Of a stretch of 64,000 nt of DNA, positions 55,751 through 64,000 are shown one piece after another. A program made the translations under genes and the position numbers. This stretch comes from an uncultured Arachnia sp. (GTDB lineage Bacteria; Actinomycetota; Actinomycetes; Propionibacteriales; Propionibacteriaceae): positions 62,001-126,000 of the forward strand of contig CAKUBE010000003.1 in NCBI GenBank assembly GCA_934636715.1, given 5' to 3'. Positions within the stretch are counted from its first letter, which is position 1. Each line of letters starts with the position of its first letter. The notes beneath the pieces were generated by a model, which was not told where the DNA came from, did no database searches, and worked only from the letters and a program-made list of their open reading frames with translations.

Positions 55751-58700
55751 ATGTCTGCACCTGAGTCCAATGACGCGTTCGGGGCCAACTCCTGGCTGAT
55801 CGACGAGATGCGAGAGGCGTACCAGGCTGATCCTCAGTCCGTCGACGCCGCCTGGCGGGAATTCTTCGCCGCGGAGAGCGGACCGACGGCGCCCACACCC
55901 GTCGCTCCCGCCGCGAGCCAGCCGGCCCCCGCCCCGAAGCCCGCGCCGGCCCCGGCCCCGGCCCCGGCCCCGGCCCCGCAGGCTCCTGCCGCGGCACCCG
56001 CCCCTGCGCCCACCGCCGCTCAGCCCACCCCGGCCCCCGCACCCGCCACGCCGGCCAGGCCTGAGCCGCGCTCCCGGGTCGCGACCACTCGTCGCGGCGA
56101 GGGTCTGCCCACGAACCCGGGCGGTGGTGGAGGCCTCTCCGCGAACGCGCCCAACCCGACGCTGCGCCCCGCACCCTCGACGGCAGAGCCGCGCTACACC
56201 GTCATGCGCGGCGCACCCATGCGCACGGCCAAGAACATGGACATCTCGCTGACGGTGCCGACGGCGACGTCGGTGCGTTCGGTTCCGATGAAGCTGGTCA
56301 TCGACCAGCGAACGGTCATCAACAACTTCCTGCGCACCTCCAAGGGCGGCAAGGTCTCCTTCACCCACCTCATCGGCTACGCCATGGTGCAGGCGCTCAA
56401 GGCGCTGCCCGAGATGAACAACGCCTACGAGGTCGTCGACGGCAAGCCCAACCTGGTCGAGAACCCCGCGATCAACCTCGGCATCGCGATCGACCTCAGG
56501 AAGGGCGACACCCGCCAGCTGCTCGTGCCCAACATCAAGGGCTGCGAGGGACTGAACTTCTTCCAGTTCTGGTCCGCCTACGAGCACGTCGTCAAGAAGG
56601 CCCGCGAGGGTCAGCTCCAGGTCTCGGACTTCGCGGGCACGACGGCGTCGCTGACCAACCCGGGCGGCATCGGCACCAATCACTCCGTGCCCCGCCTGAT
56701 GACCGGCCAGGGCGTCATCATGGGCGTCGGCAACATCGACTACCCCGCGGAGTTCCAGGGCATGAGCCCCTCCCGGATCACCGATCTCGGCGTCAGCAAG
56801 GTCACGACCCTGACCAGCACCTACGACCACCGCGTCATCCAGGGCGCCACCTCGGGCGAGTTCCTGAAGAAGATGCACGGCCTGCTGCTCGGCGAGGATG
56901 GCTTCTACGACCAGATCTTCGAGGCGCTCCGCATCCCCTACGAGCCGCTGCGCTGGTCCCCCGACGTCTCGGCCCACCGCGACTCACAGGTCTCGAAGAC
57001 CGCCCGCGTGCTCGAGCTCGTGACCGCGTACCGCACGTTCGGCCACCTCGTCGCCGACACCGACCCGCTCGAGTACCGGCAGCGCGCGCACGAGGATCTG
57101 CGCCTCGAGACCCATGGCCTCAGCATCTGGGACCTCGACCGCGAGTTCGCCGTCGGCACCTTCGGCGCGAAGGAGCGCGTCTACCTGCCGCTGCGCGACA
57201 TCCTGAACGTGCTGCAGGCGTCGTACTGCCGCACGATCGGCGTCGAGTACATGTACATCACCGACCCGCGCCAGCGGGAGTGGTTCCAGCAGCGGATGGA
57301 GCGGCCGCATACGCCGCTCACGCACGAGGAGCACATGCACGCCCTCGACAAGCTGAACGAGGCCGAGGTCTTCGAGACGTTCCTGCAGACGAAGTTCGTC
57401 GGCCAGAAGCGGTTCTCGCTCGAGGGCGGCGAGTCGCTGATCGTGCTGCTCGACGAGATCGCGCAGCAGGCGGCGAACGACTCGATCGACGAGGTCTGCA
57501 TCGGCATGCCGCACCGCGGCCGCCTCAACGTGCTGGCCAACATCGTCGGCAAGAAGTACGGCCAGATCTTCAAGGAGTTCGACGGCGCCGTCGACGTCAG
57601 CGGCACGGGCGACGTGAAGTATCACCTGGGCGCCGAGGGCGTCTTCGTCGCGTCGAACGGGGCGACGGTGAAGGCGTCGGTCGCCGCGAACCCGTCGCAC
57701 CTGGAGGCGGTCAATCCCGTCCTGCAGGGCATCACGCGCGCCAAGCAGGACACGCTGCCCGGCAACGACTACCCGGTTCTCGCGCTCACCCTGCACGGCG
57801 ACGCGTCGTTCGCCGGCCAGGGAGTGGTGTACGAGACGCTGCAGATGAGCCAGCTGCGCGGCTACAAGACCGGCGGCACCATCCACGTCGTCGTGAACAA
57901 CCAGGTCGGCTTCACCACCGCGCCGTCGGAGTCGCGCTCGTCGGTCTACTGCACCGACATCGCCAAGTCGATCTCCGCACCCGTGCTGCACGTCAACGGC
58001 GACGATCCCGACGCCTGCATCCGCGCGGCACGTCTGGCGTTCGACTACCGCCAGAAGTATCACGGCGACATCGTGATCGACCTCGTGTGCTACCGCCGCC
58101 GCGGCCACAACGAGGGCGACGACCCGAGCTTCACCCAGCCGAACATGTACGACCTGATCGAGCAGAAGCGCTCGACGCGGCGCCTCTACACCGAATCGCT
58201 GATCGGCCGTGGCGACATCTCGATGTCCGACGCCGAGGCCGTCATGGACCGCTTCCGCGAGCGCCTCGAGAACGTGTTCCGGGAGGTCCGCGAGGCCACC
58301 GACACCGACGACGACTACCGCCGCGTCCCCTACTACCCCACCAAGCCGGAGGAGCGCCTCACCGAGATCACGCCGGAGATGGTGCAGACCATCGCCGACG
58401 TGCACATCCAGTTCCCCGAGGGGTTCACGATCCACCCGAAGGTGAAGCCGCAGCTGGAGCGTCGCGCGGCGGCCATCCTCGAGGGCCCGATCGACTGGGC
58501 GACCGCGGAGATCATGGCCATCGGCTCGTTGCTGATGGAGCACCGTCCGGTGCGCCTGGCCGGCCAGGACTCGCGGCGCGGCACGTTCTCGCAGCGCTTC
58601 GCCGCGATCGTCGACCGCGCGACCAACGAGGCCTGGGTTCCGCTCAAGCACCTCGCCGACGACCAGGCCACCTTCGAGGTCTGGGACTCGCTGCTCAGCG

Positions 58701-59533
58701 AGTACGCGGGCCTCGGGTTCGAGTACGGCTACTCGGTGGCGCGGCCGGACGCGCTCGTCATGTGGGAGGCCCAGTTCGGCGACTTCGCCAACGGCGCCCA
58801 GACCATCTCGGATGAGTTCGTCGCCTCCGGCAACGCCAAGTGGACGCAGAAGTCGGGCGTCGTGCTCCTGCTGCCGCACGGTTTCGAGGGGCAGGGCCCG
58901 GACCACAGCTCGGCACGCCTCGAGCGCTGGTTGCAGCTGTGCGCCGAGAACGCGCTGGCCGTCTGCCAGCCGTCGACCCCAGCGAGCCACTTCCACCTGC
59001 TGCGCCAGCACGCCTACGTGAACTTCCACCGCCCCGTCGTGATCGCCACGCCGAAGTCGATGCTCCGCAACAAGCTCGCGGTCTCCATGCCGCAGGACTT
59101 CACGTCCGGTCGGTGGGAGCCGGTGCTCGACGACCCGGCGATCACCGACCCGTCGAAGGTCGAGCGCCTCATCCTCTGCTCCGGGAAGGTCCGCTGGGAT
59201 CTCGTGGCCGCGCGCGACGCGCGGGGACTCACCGAGAAGATCGCCATCGTGTCGCTCGAGCGCCTGTACCCGCTGGCCGGGCGGCACCTGGCGCCGATCA
59301 TCGAGCGCTACCGCCACGTCACCGACGTGCGGTTCGTGCAGGACGAGCCGAAGAACCAGGGGCCGTGGCCGTTCACCTCGGTCCACCTCCCCGTCGACCT
59401 GAAGAAGCACCTCCCCGACTACGACCTCGTCATGCGCCCCGTCACGAGGCCGTGGTCGTCGGCCCCGTCGGTCGGCTCCGCCAAGGTGCACAAGGAGCAG
59501 GAGGATCTCCTGCTCTCGACCGCGCTGGACTGA
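55751..59533 (+). CDS. kgd: Multifunctional 2-oxoglutarate decarboxylase/dehydrogenase E1-E2 fusion Kgd
   Basis: Kgd is the actinobacterial 2-oxoglutarate dehydrogenase component that fuses an E2-like acyltransferase to a ThDP-dependent E1. The 1260-residue protein has an N-terminal helix (FGANSWLIDEMREAYQADPQ), a Pro/Ala-rich linker (about residues 48-130) and an E2o domain with the catalytic His in STYDHRVIQGATSGEF (about H360). The E1 domain has HRGRLNVLANIVGK, HGDASFAGQGVVYE and VVVNNQVGFTT, and the C-terminal RFVQDEPKNQGPWPF. There is no lipoyl domain, as in the family. The ATG at 55745 is an alternative start that adds Met-His. A short unrelated frame overlaps the start. Confidence 0.95.
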   Translation: MSAPESNDAFGANSWLIDEMREAYQADPQSVDAAWREFFAAESGPTAPTPVAPAASQPAPAPKPAPAPAPAPAPAPQAPAAAPAPAPTAAQPTPAPAPATPARPEPRSRVATTRRGEGLPTNPGGGGGLSANAPNPTLRPAPSTAEPRYTVMRGAPMRTAKNMDISLTVPTATSVRSVPMKLVIDQRTVINNFLRTSKGGKVSFTHLIGYAMVQALKALPEMNNAYEVVDGKPNLVENPAINLGIAIDLRKGDTRQLLVPNIKGCEGLNFFQFWSAYEHVVKKAREGQLQVSDFAGTTASLTNPGGIGTNHSVPRLMTGQGVIMGVGNIDYPAEFQGMSPSRITDLGVSKVTTLTSTYDHRVIQGATSGEFLKKMHGLLLGEDGFYDQIFEALRIPYEPLRWSPDVSAHRDSQVSKTARVLELVTAYRTFGHLVADTDPLEYRQRAHEDLRLETHGLSIWDLDREFAVGTFGAKERVYLPLRDILNVLQASYCRTIGVEYMYITDPRQREWFQQRMERPHTPLTHEEHMHALDKLNEAEVFETFLQTKFVGQKRFSLEGGESLIVLLDEIAQQAANDSIDEVCIGMPHRGRLNVLANIVGKKYGQIFKEFDGAVDVSGTGDVKYHLGAEGVFVASNGATVKASVAANPSHLEAVNPVLQGITRAKQDTLPGNDYPVLALTLHGDASFAGQGVVYETLQMSQLRGYKTGGTIHVVVNNQVGFTTAPSESRSSVYCTDIAKSISAPVLHVNGDDPDACIRAARLAFDYRQKYHGDIVIDLVCYRRRGHNEGDDPSFTQPNMYDLIEQKRSTRRLYTESLIGRGDISMSDAEAVMDRFRERLENVFREVREATDTDDDYRRVPYYPTKPEERLTEITPEMVQTIADVHIQFPEGFTIHPKVKPQLERRAAAILEGPIDWATAEIMAIGSLLMEHRPVRLAGQDSRRGTFSQRFAAIVDRATNEAWVPLKHLADDQATFEVWDSLLSEYAGLGFEYGYSVARPDALVMWEAQFGDFANGAQTISDEFVASGNAKWTQKSGVVLLLPHGFEGQGPDHSSARLERWLQLCAENALAVCQPSTPASHFHLLRQHAYVNFHRPVVIATPKSMLRNKLAVSMPQDFTSGRWEPVLDDPAITDPSKVERLILCSGKVRWDLVAARDARGLTEKIAIVSLERLYPLAGRHLAPIIERYRHVTDVRFVQDEPKNQGPWPFTSVHLPVDLKKHLPDYDLVMRPVTRPWSSAPSVGSAKVHKEQEDLLLSTALD

Positions 59534-59538
59534 CGGCC

Positions 59539-59715
59539 GTGTACTTCACCGACCGCGGCCTGGAGGAGTTGATCGACCGGCGCGGCCACGAGGAGGTCTC
59601 CTTCGAGTGGCTCGCCGATCGGCTGCGCACCTTCGTCGACCTGAATCCCGAATTCGAGACCCCTGTCGAGCGGCTCGCCTCCTGGCTCGCCCGCCTCGAC
59701 GACGAAGAGGACTGA
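59539..59715 (+). CDS. DUF6104-like small protein after kgd
   Basis: This 58-residue protein reads MYFTDRGLEELIDRRG, with EVSFEWLADRLRTFVDLNPE and VERLASWLARLDDEED. It is acidic and probably helical, and matches my recollection of a short conserved actinobacterial protein found next to kgd. The GTG start is five bases after the kgd stop. Function unknown. Confidence 0.8.
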   Translation: MYFTDRGLEELIDRRGHEEVSFEWLADRLRTFVDLNPEFETPVERLASWLARLDDEED

Positions 59716-59720
59716 GAGAA

Positions 59721-60863
59721 ATGCTTGATCTGGAAGCGCTCCGCTCCCGCTACGTCGCGCTCACGGGCTCCGAGCCCGAGGGGCTGTGGTTTGGCCCCGG
59801 CCGGGTCAACCTGATCGGCGAGCACACCGACTACAACGACGGCTTCGTCCTGCCGTTCGCGCTCGACCGCAAGGCCGTCGTCGCCGCGGGCCGCCGCGAC
59901 GACGAGCGCCTCGCCCTCGTGGCCCTCGACCTCGACGAGCAGGTCGACATGTCGCTCGCCTACCTCGCGCCCGGCCAGCCCGGCTGGGCGGCCTACCTCG
60001 CCGGCGTCGTGTGGGCGCTGCGCGAGGCCGGACACTCCGTCGGCGGCACCAATCTGGTCCTCACATCGGACGTCCCCTTCGGCGCCGGCCTCTCCAGCTC
60101 GGCCGCCATCGAGTGCGCCGTCGTGGCGGCGCTCTGCGACCTCTACGGCCTGGACATCTCCCCCATCGACCGCGCGAAGCTCGCGCGCGTCGCGGAGAAC
60201 GCCTACGTCGGGGCGCCGACGGGGCTCCTCGACCAGGCCGCGAGCACGCTGTGCCAGGAGGGCGAGGGCCTGTTCCTCGATTGCCGCACGCTGGAGACCG
60301 AGGCTGTTCCGCTGCCGATGGCCGAGCAGGGCTACGAGATGCTGGTCCTCGACACCAAGACGCCGCACAGCCACGTCGACGGCGAGTACGGCACGCGTCG
60401 AGCCACCTGCGAGGCCGCGGCCGCCCTGCTCGGGATCCCGGCGCTGCGTGACGTGACGGACCTCGACGCGGCGCTGGCCCAACTGCCGGACGAGACCATG
60501 CGCAAGAGGGTCCGGCACGTGGTGACCGAGGACGCGCGGGTGCTCGAGGCGCTGGAGATCGGCCGCTCGGGCGACCTCGCCGCGCTCGCCCCGCTGCTCG
60601 ACGCCTCGCACGCCTCGATGCGCGACGACTACGAGATCACCGTCCCCACCGTCGACCTCGCCGTCGAGACGGCGCGCGCCGCCGGCGCGCTCGGCGCGCG
60701 CATGACGGGCGGAGGCTTCGGCGGCTGCATCATCGCGCTGACCCGCGCCGGGGAGGCCGACCGGATAGGCGGGGCCGTCGCGCGTGCGTTCGGCGACGCC
60801 GGGTTCGGCGCCCCGGAATGGTTCACCGCGCGCCCCGCGCCGGGCGCAGGGCGCCTCGCCTAG
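59721..60863 (+). CDS. galK: Galactokinase
   Basis: GalK phosphorylates galactose to galactose-1-phosphate. The 380-residue GHMP kinase has the N-terminal signature GRVNLIGEHTDYNDGFVLP, the ATP loop VPFGAGLSSSAAIE and the C-terminal ARMTGGGFGGCIIAL. The catalytic Asp is in GLLDQAAST. The ATG at 59721 is five bases after the DUF6104-like stop with GAGAGAA upstream. The rest of the Leloir pathway is not next to it. Confidence 0.95.
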   Translation: MLDLEALRSRYVALTGSEPEGLWFGPGRVNLIGEHTDYNDGFVLPFALDRKAVVAAGRRDDERLALVALDLDEQVDMSLAYLAPGQPGWAAYLAGVVWALREAGHSVGGTNLVLTSDVPFGAGLSSSAAIECAVVAALCDLYGLDISPIDRAKLARVAENAYVGAPTGLLDQAASTLCQEGEGLFLDCRTLETEAVPLPMAEQGYEMLVLDTKTPHSHVDGEYGTRRATCEAAAALLGIPALRDVTDLDAALAQLPDETMRKRVRHVVTEDARVLEALEIGRSGDLAALAPLLDASHASMRDDYEITVPTVDLAVETARAAGALGARMTGGGFGGCIIALTRAGEADRIGGAVARAFGDAGFGAPEWFTARPAPGAGRLA

Positions 60864-60872
60864 AGGCTCCGC

Positions 60873-61256
60873 TCAGCCCGCCTTCGCGGCCGAGAGTTCG
60901 TCCTTGGTCACCGCCAACACCGCCGTGACAAGGCACGCGAGCACGAAGGGCGCCACCGCGAGGCTGCCCCAGAACTGGGGGCCGTCGCCGGCCATCATGA
61001 AGCTGCCGACCACACACACGTGGAGCAGCGAGGACGCCACCACGAGTCCGAGTGCGAAGCGGCTGCCGCGGGTCACGAGCCAGGCGAGGAGCAGTTGAAC
61101 GAGGCCGTAGCTGACGAGCCACAGCGCGATCCCGATGCCGAACCACTTCGAGTTGACCACGACCGCCGCGACGCCGATGCCGATCATCGCGAGACCTGCG
61201 AGCGCGGTCAGCCCGACGCAGACGGCGAGCAGGGGGCGGCGGAGTACTGGTGGCAC
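60873..61256 (-). CDS. Small membrane protein, unknown function
   Basis: The 127-residue protein has four TM segments (RPLLAVCVGLTALAGLAMIG, WFGIGIALWLVSYGLVQLLL, FALGLVVASSLLHVCVVGSF, LAVAPFVLACLVTAVLAV) and no other motif. It is convergent with galK (9-bp gap) and starts at GTG with CAGGCT six bases before it, so it is probably leaderless. I do not recognise it. Confidence 0.65.
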   Translation of the reverse strand: MPPVLRRPLLAVCVGLTALAGLAMIGIGVAAVVVNSKWFGIGIALWLVSYGLVQLLLAWLVTRGSRFALGLVVASSLLHVCVVGSFMMAGDGPQFWGSLAVAPFVLACLVTAVLAVTKDELSAAKAG

Positions 61257-61323
61257 GGGCCGAGCCTGCCAAAGCCCCGCGCCCCTGGCAAGTTTCGCAG
61301 GCGACCCACTTCCGCGTTGGCTA

Positions 61324-61352
61324 TTGCCTATCAGCCGGGACGCGGGTAGCCT
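61324..61352 (+). promoter_or_regulatory. whiB1 promoter
   Basis: A -35 TTGCCT (61324-61329), a 17-bp spacer and -10 TAGCCT (61347-61352) form a standard promoter; the leader of about 56 nt ends in GAAGGAG before the ATG. Confidence 0.6.
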
Positions 61353-61414
61353 GCTCTAGCTGCGCGTCTCTCGCGCGTGCTGTCCCTGCTGCCCTGCTGT
61401 GAAGGAGATCAACT

Positions 61415-61666
61415 ATGGATTGGCGCCACAAGGCCGCCTGCCTCACTGAGGATCCGGAGTTGTTCTTTCCCGTTGGCAACACTGGTCCGGCGCTGCAGCA
61501 GATCGAGGAAGCCAAGAAGATCTGCGCACGTTGCGTCGTACGCGAGCAGTGCCTCGCCTGGGCCCTGGAGGCCGGGCAGGACCATGGCGTGTGGGGTGGC
61601 CTGAGCGAAGACGAGCGCCGCGCGATCAAGCGCCGCAACGCCCGCGCCCGCCTGCGCAACGCCTGA
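61415..61666 (+). CDS. whiB1: WhiB1-like [4Fe-4S] transcription regulator
   Basis: WhiB1 of mycobacteria is an essential NO-sensing Fe-S DNA-binding protein that works with SigA. This 83-residue protein starts MDWRHKAACLTEDPELFFPV and has the four cluster cysteines (in AACL, ICARCVVREQC), GVWGG and the basic C-terminal tail RRAIKRRNARARLRNA, which binds DNA. It fits WhiB1 better than WhiB2-7. A GAAGGAG site precedes the ATG. It is convergent with pdtaS. Confidence 0.95.
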   Translation: MDWRHKAACLTEDPELFFPVGNTGPALQQIEEAKKICARCVVREQCLAWALEAGQDHGVWGGLSEDERRAIKRRNARARLRNA

Positions 61667-61683
61667 CCGCGCCGGCATCCCGT

Positions 61684-63120
61684 TCAGAACGAAGGGACCT
61701 CCAGCTCGACCCGCGCCACCGTGCCCTGCGCATCCTCGCGGTTCTGAATCGTGACCGTCCCATCGAGGTCGGCGATCAGCGTCGTGATGATGGCGAGGCC
61801 CAGTGACTTCTGCTTCCCCAGCTTGAACCCCTCCGGGAGGCCGCTGCCCTCGTCGAGGATGTCGATGGTCAGGTGCGCGCCGATCCTGGTCGGCACCACC
61901 TCGACGGTGCCCGAGGCGCCGTGCAGGCCGTGCTCGATGGCGTTCTGACACAGCTCCGTGATGATCATCGACAACGAGGTCGCCAGCTCCGCGGGCAGCA
62001 CCCCGAACGAGCCGCGCCGCGAGGCCCGCACCGTGCCGTGCGACGCCGCGAGGTCGCCGACCATGTCGAGGATCTTGTCGCAGACGTCGTCGAACGCCAC
62101 CTCCTCGCCCAGCGAGTAGCTGAGCGTCTCGTGCACCATCGCGATCGACGAGACGCGCCGCATCGCGTCGCGCAGCGCCTCCTTCCCCTCCTCGGAGCGC
62201 AGCCGGCGCGACTGCATGCGCAGCAGCGCCGCCACCGTCTGCAGGTTGTTCTTCACGCGGTGGTGGATCTCGCGGATCGTGGCGTCCTTCGTGACCAGCA
62301 TCCGGTCGCGGCGGCGCAGGTCGGTGGTGTCACGGCAGAGCACCAGCGTGCCGGCGCTCGTGCGCTCCAGCCACAGCGGCAGCGAGACGAAGCGCATCGA
62401 CGCGCCCCGCGCCTCGACGTCGAACTCGAGGCTGAGGCCGCGGCCGAGGTCAGCGGCGACCGTCTGCCCCACCGACTCCACGCCCTCGCGGAGCCCGCGC
62501 GTCAGCTCGCGGAAGCTCTCTCCCTCGATGTCGCCCGAGGCCCCGAGCCGCCGGAACCCGGTGATCGCGTTGGGGCTGGCGTAGGTGATCACGCCATCGG
62601 GCTGGATCCGCAGCACGCCGTCCGCCGCCCGCGGCGCGAGGGCCTTGTCCGACGGCGGCACCAGCGGGAACTCGCCGCGCATCAGCATCTGGGTCAGGAT
62701 GTCGGCCGCCTCGAGGAAGTTCTCCTCCAGCGCGCCGGTGGCCCGCATCCCCATCTGGTTCGTGTGCCGCTCGAGGACGGCGATCGGCCGCCCGTGGCGC
62801 AGCACGGGGATGGCCCACACGTCGACGGGGATGCCGGCGTTCAGGGCGTTATTGCCGGTCTCGGCGATCTCGTGGGTGAGGTAGGCAACGGTCACCTGGT
62901 GCTCGGGGTCGTACTCGATCCGCTCGCCCACGATGTCGTCTTCGAGCGCCGTCGGCCCCGTCACCGGGCGGATCTGGGCCGTGCACTCGAACACGTCCCC
63001 GTCGTCCAGCGCGCGCCACAGCACGAGGTCGGAGAAGCTGAGGTCGGCGAGAAGATGCCATTCGGAGACGAACTCGTCGAGCCACTGCTCGTCGGTCATG
63101 CGGTCCACGTCGTGCGTCAC
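61684..63120 (-). CDS. pdtaS: Sensor histidine kinase PdtaS (HWE/HisKA_2 type)
   Basis: PdtaS partners with PdtaR, an RNA-binding antiterminator, in mycobacteria. The 478-residue protein has an N-terminal GAF-like domain (SEWHLLADLSFSDLVLW), a PAS domain (DGVITYASPNAITGFRRLG, then LRRRDRML) and the kinase core. The phospho-acceptor helix is ATIREIHHRVKNNLQTVAAL, and the HATPase has ITELCQNAIEHG and KSLGLAIITTLI. No TM segments are seen, so it is cytosolic. The GTG at 63120 is preferred because CAGAGT lies six bases upstream (leaderless). The longer frame is not conserved. PdtaR is not encoded nearby. Confidence 0.92.
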   Translation of the reverse strand: MTHDVDRMTDEQWLDEFVSEWHLLADLSFSDLVLWRALDDGDVFECTAQIRPVTGPTALEDDIVGERIEYDPEHQVTVAYLTHEIAETGNNALNAGIPVDVWAIPVLRHGRPIAVLERHTNQMGMRATGALEENFLEAADILTQMLMRGEFPLVPPSDKALAPRAADGVLRIQPDGVITYASPNAITGFRRLGASGDIEGESFRELTRGLREGVESVGQTVAADLGRGLSLEFDVEARGASMRFVSLPLWLERTSAGTLVLCRDTTDLRRRDRMLVTKDATIREIHHRVKNNLQTVAALLRMQSRRLRSEEGKEALRDAMRRVSSIAMVHETLSYSLGEEVAFDDVCDKILDMVGDLAASHGTVRASRRGSFGVLPAELATSLSMIITELCQNAIEHGLHGASGTVEVVPTRIGAHLTIDILDEGSGLPEGFKLGKQKSLGLAIITTLIADLDGTVTIQNREDAQGTVARVELEVPSF

Positions 63121-63210
63121 GGGCCAACTCTGCCAGACGAGCGGCGTTTTCACCCATAGCCACTTCCCTGGCAGAATGTGGCCGTCCCACCGAACACGAG
63201 GAGTCCCGAT

Positions 63211-63285
63211 ATGGGTAAGACCGGTCGCAAGCGCCGCGCCCGCCGCAAGAACAAGGCGAACCACGGCAAGCGCCCCAACGCCTGA
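63211..63285 (+). CDS. Ribosomal protein bL37 (24 residues)
   Basis: This tiny gene encodes MGKTGRKRRARRKNKANHGK ending RPNA, a highly basic protein whose KANHGKRPN end is the hallmark of bL37, a 50S protein found in mycobacterial and other actinobacterial ribosomes. The ATG follows GAGGAG. It is too short for routine gene prediction. A hairpin terminator follows. It lies between pdtaS (divergent) and rsrA (convergent). Confidence 0.88.
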   Translation: MGKTGRKRRARRKNKANHGKRPNA

Positions 63286-63303
63286 GGCAGCAGCACAGCA
63301 AAT

Positions 63304-63329
63304 AAGCCCCCGCTGGACAGCGGGGGCTT
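63304..63329. terminator. Terminator between bL37 and rsrA (bidirectional)
   Basis: A perfect 12-bp stem (AAGCCCCCGCTG with its complement) has a 2-nt loop, 18 bases after the bL37 stop and 11 bases from the rsrA stop. There is no long U tract. Confidence 0.8.
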
Positions 63330-63340
63330 CTGCTTGCTCG

Positions 63341-63607
63341 CTAGAAGCGAATGCGCGTCGTCTGGATGCGTGCCAGCAGCGTGGTCGGCGCCTTGGTCTC
63401 CGGCTGGCTGCGCTGGATCATCTCCGTGATGGTGGACTCGATCTCGAAGTTCTCCATACATCGCTCGCAGGCGTGCAGGTGGTGCCGGATCATGTCCGCG
63501 TCGACCTCGAGCAGCTCGTGGTGCAGGAACGCGTGTACGCGGGCCAGCGCGGCCACGCACTCGTCCATCTCGTCGTGCTCGTGCGACATGTCGTACGCGT
63601 CCATCAC
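63341..63607 (-). CDS. rsrA: Anti-sigma factor RsrA (ZAS family)
   Basis: RsrA binds SigR and releases it on disulfide stress. The 88-residue protein has the zinc-binding [12 protein letters not shown] (HxxxCxxC), and an upstream His/Cys set ([20 protein letters not shown]) that forms the redox switch. The GTG at 63607 overlaps the sigR stop by four bases; the ATG at 63604 is an alternative start. It is transcribed with sigR. Confidence 0.9.
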   Translation of the reverse strand: MMDAYDMSHEHDEMDECVAALARVHAFLHHELLEVDADMIRHHLHACERCMENFEIESTITEMIQRSQPETKAPTTLLARIQTTRIRF

Positions 63608-64000
63608 CGCCCCCCGTTCTTCCGGGAGAGGCCGTTCTCGCGCGCATAGTCGGCCAGCAGCTCTCGCAGTTGCGCGCGGCCGCGGTTGAGGCGGCTCATG
63701 ACGGTGCCGATGGGGGTGCCCATGATCTCGGCGATCTCCTTGTAGGAGAAGCCCTCGACGTCGCTCAGCAGGACGGCAACGCGGAAGTTCTCCGGGAGCT
63801 GCGCGATGGCCGCGGCGACGGCGGCGTCCGGCGTCTGGTCGAGCGCCTCCATCTCCGCGCTGCGGAGCCCCGTGGAGTCGTGCGACGCGGCCCGCGCCAG
63901 CTGCCAGTCCGTGACCTCCTCGTCACCCGTCGACTGCGGCGCACGCTGCGCCTTGCGGTAGGCGTTGATGTAGGTGTTGGTCAGGATCCGGTACAGCCAG
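63604..64000 (-). CDS. sigR: ECF sigma factor SigR/SigH (5' part cut by window end)
   Basis: Only the last 132 codons are visible; the frame is open through the window end, and the N-terminal sigma2 part is missing. Reading from base 64000 gives [20 protein letters not shown], then [20 protein letters not shown] and the region-4 [23 protein letters not shown] with [20 protein letters not shown]. These match SigR of Streptomyces and SigH of mycobacteria, which control thiol-oxidative stress. The stop overlaps rsrA, its anti-sigma factor. No start is visible. Confidence 0.92.
   Translation of the reverse strand, partial: WLYRILTNTYINAYRKAQRAPQSTGDEEVTDWQLARAASHDSTGLRSAEMEALDQTPDAAVAAAIAQLPENFRVAVLLSDVEGFSYKEIAEIMGTPIGTVMSRLNRGRAQLRELLADYARENGLSRKNGGR

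Noticed and set aside
56984..59491. An 835-residue minus-strand frame antisense to kgd
   Set aside because: It is a mirror of a strongly conserved coding region in GC-rich DNA, is Val/Asp/Glu/Arg/Leu-biased and has no recognisable domain.
61684..63264. Longer PdtaS start at 63264
   Set aside because: The added residues are not conserved with known PdtaS and would overlap the bL37 gene on the opposite strand; a leaderless -10 box fits the GTG at 63120.

Overview
The window is GC-rich DNA with tightly packed genes, many GTG starts and many 1-8 nt gene overlaps. The gene content points to a high-GC Actinomycete, most likely of the Propionibacteriaceae type (for example Tessaracoccus or a relative). 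The support is an EndoMS/NucS mismatch-repair nuclease, WhiB1, a PdtaS-like kinase, RsrA/SigR, a GlgE pathway, a fused 2-oxoglutarate decarboxylase (Kgd), ribosomal protein bL37, a methylmalonyl-CoA epimerase and the order lysA-hom-thrB-rho-rpmE-prfA-prmC-tsaC-wecA-atp. The genus is an inference. Many genes have a -10-like hexamer (TANNNT or CANNNT) ending exactly 6-7 nt before the start codon, so leaderless transcription appears common.

Layout. 1-3.8 kb: the first codons of gatC (minus), a small membrane protein, a MetE-like protein, mnmA and a cysteine desulfurase (tRNA thiolation). 3.9-13 kb: an alpha-glucan operon glgX / glgE-mak-glgB-NUDIX-lactonase, without treS. 13-20.4 kb: a secreted protein with two Ig-like repeats, an amylosucrase, a HipBA-type pair and a thioredoxin-TPR protein lacking CXXC. 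20.5-23.4 kb: pgm, then a DUF2975 membrane protein with its XRE regulator behind a palindromic operator, flanked by two very long near-loopless hairpins. 23.4-28.4 kb: a LacI-controlled sugar-type ABC importer (binding protein frameshifted) with a nucleoside hydrolase. 28.4-36 kb: PH-domain protein, methylmalonyl-CoA epimerase, DivIVA-like coiled coil, AI-2E-type exporter, nucS, zinc-binding protein, alpha/beta hydrolase, cyclophilin lipoprotein, cobalamin adenosyltransferase. 36-54 kb: the minus-strand housekeeping block (F1Fo ATP synthase, undecaprenyl-phosphate GlcNAc-1-P transferase, TsaC, PrmC, RF1, L31, Rho, ThrB, Hom, LysA). 54-61 kb: tRNA-Arg(CCG), a GT87-like glycosyltransferase, kgd, galK. 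61-64 kb: whiB1, pdtaS, bL37 and the rsrA-sigR redox stress module (sigR runs off the window end).

How the parts fit: GlgE, Mak and GlgB build a branched alpha-glucan from maltose-1-phosphate, GlgX debranches it, Pgm links glucose-1-P and glucose-6-P, amylosucrase can make alpha-1,4-glucan from sucrose, and GalK feeds in galactose. This is a storage-carbohydrate-rich segment. The most unusual non-coding content is a dispersed intergenic repeat family (a TTTCGACACG half, a hairpin core, then a GGCTCAACCA half, present at six loci), several long hairpins, and the leaderless promoter pattern. I found no clear novel defence or mobile system. The HipBA-type pair is the nearest candidate.
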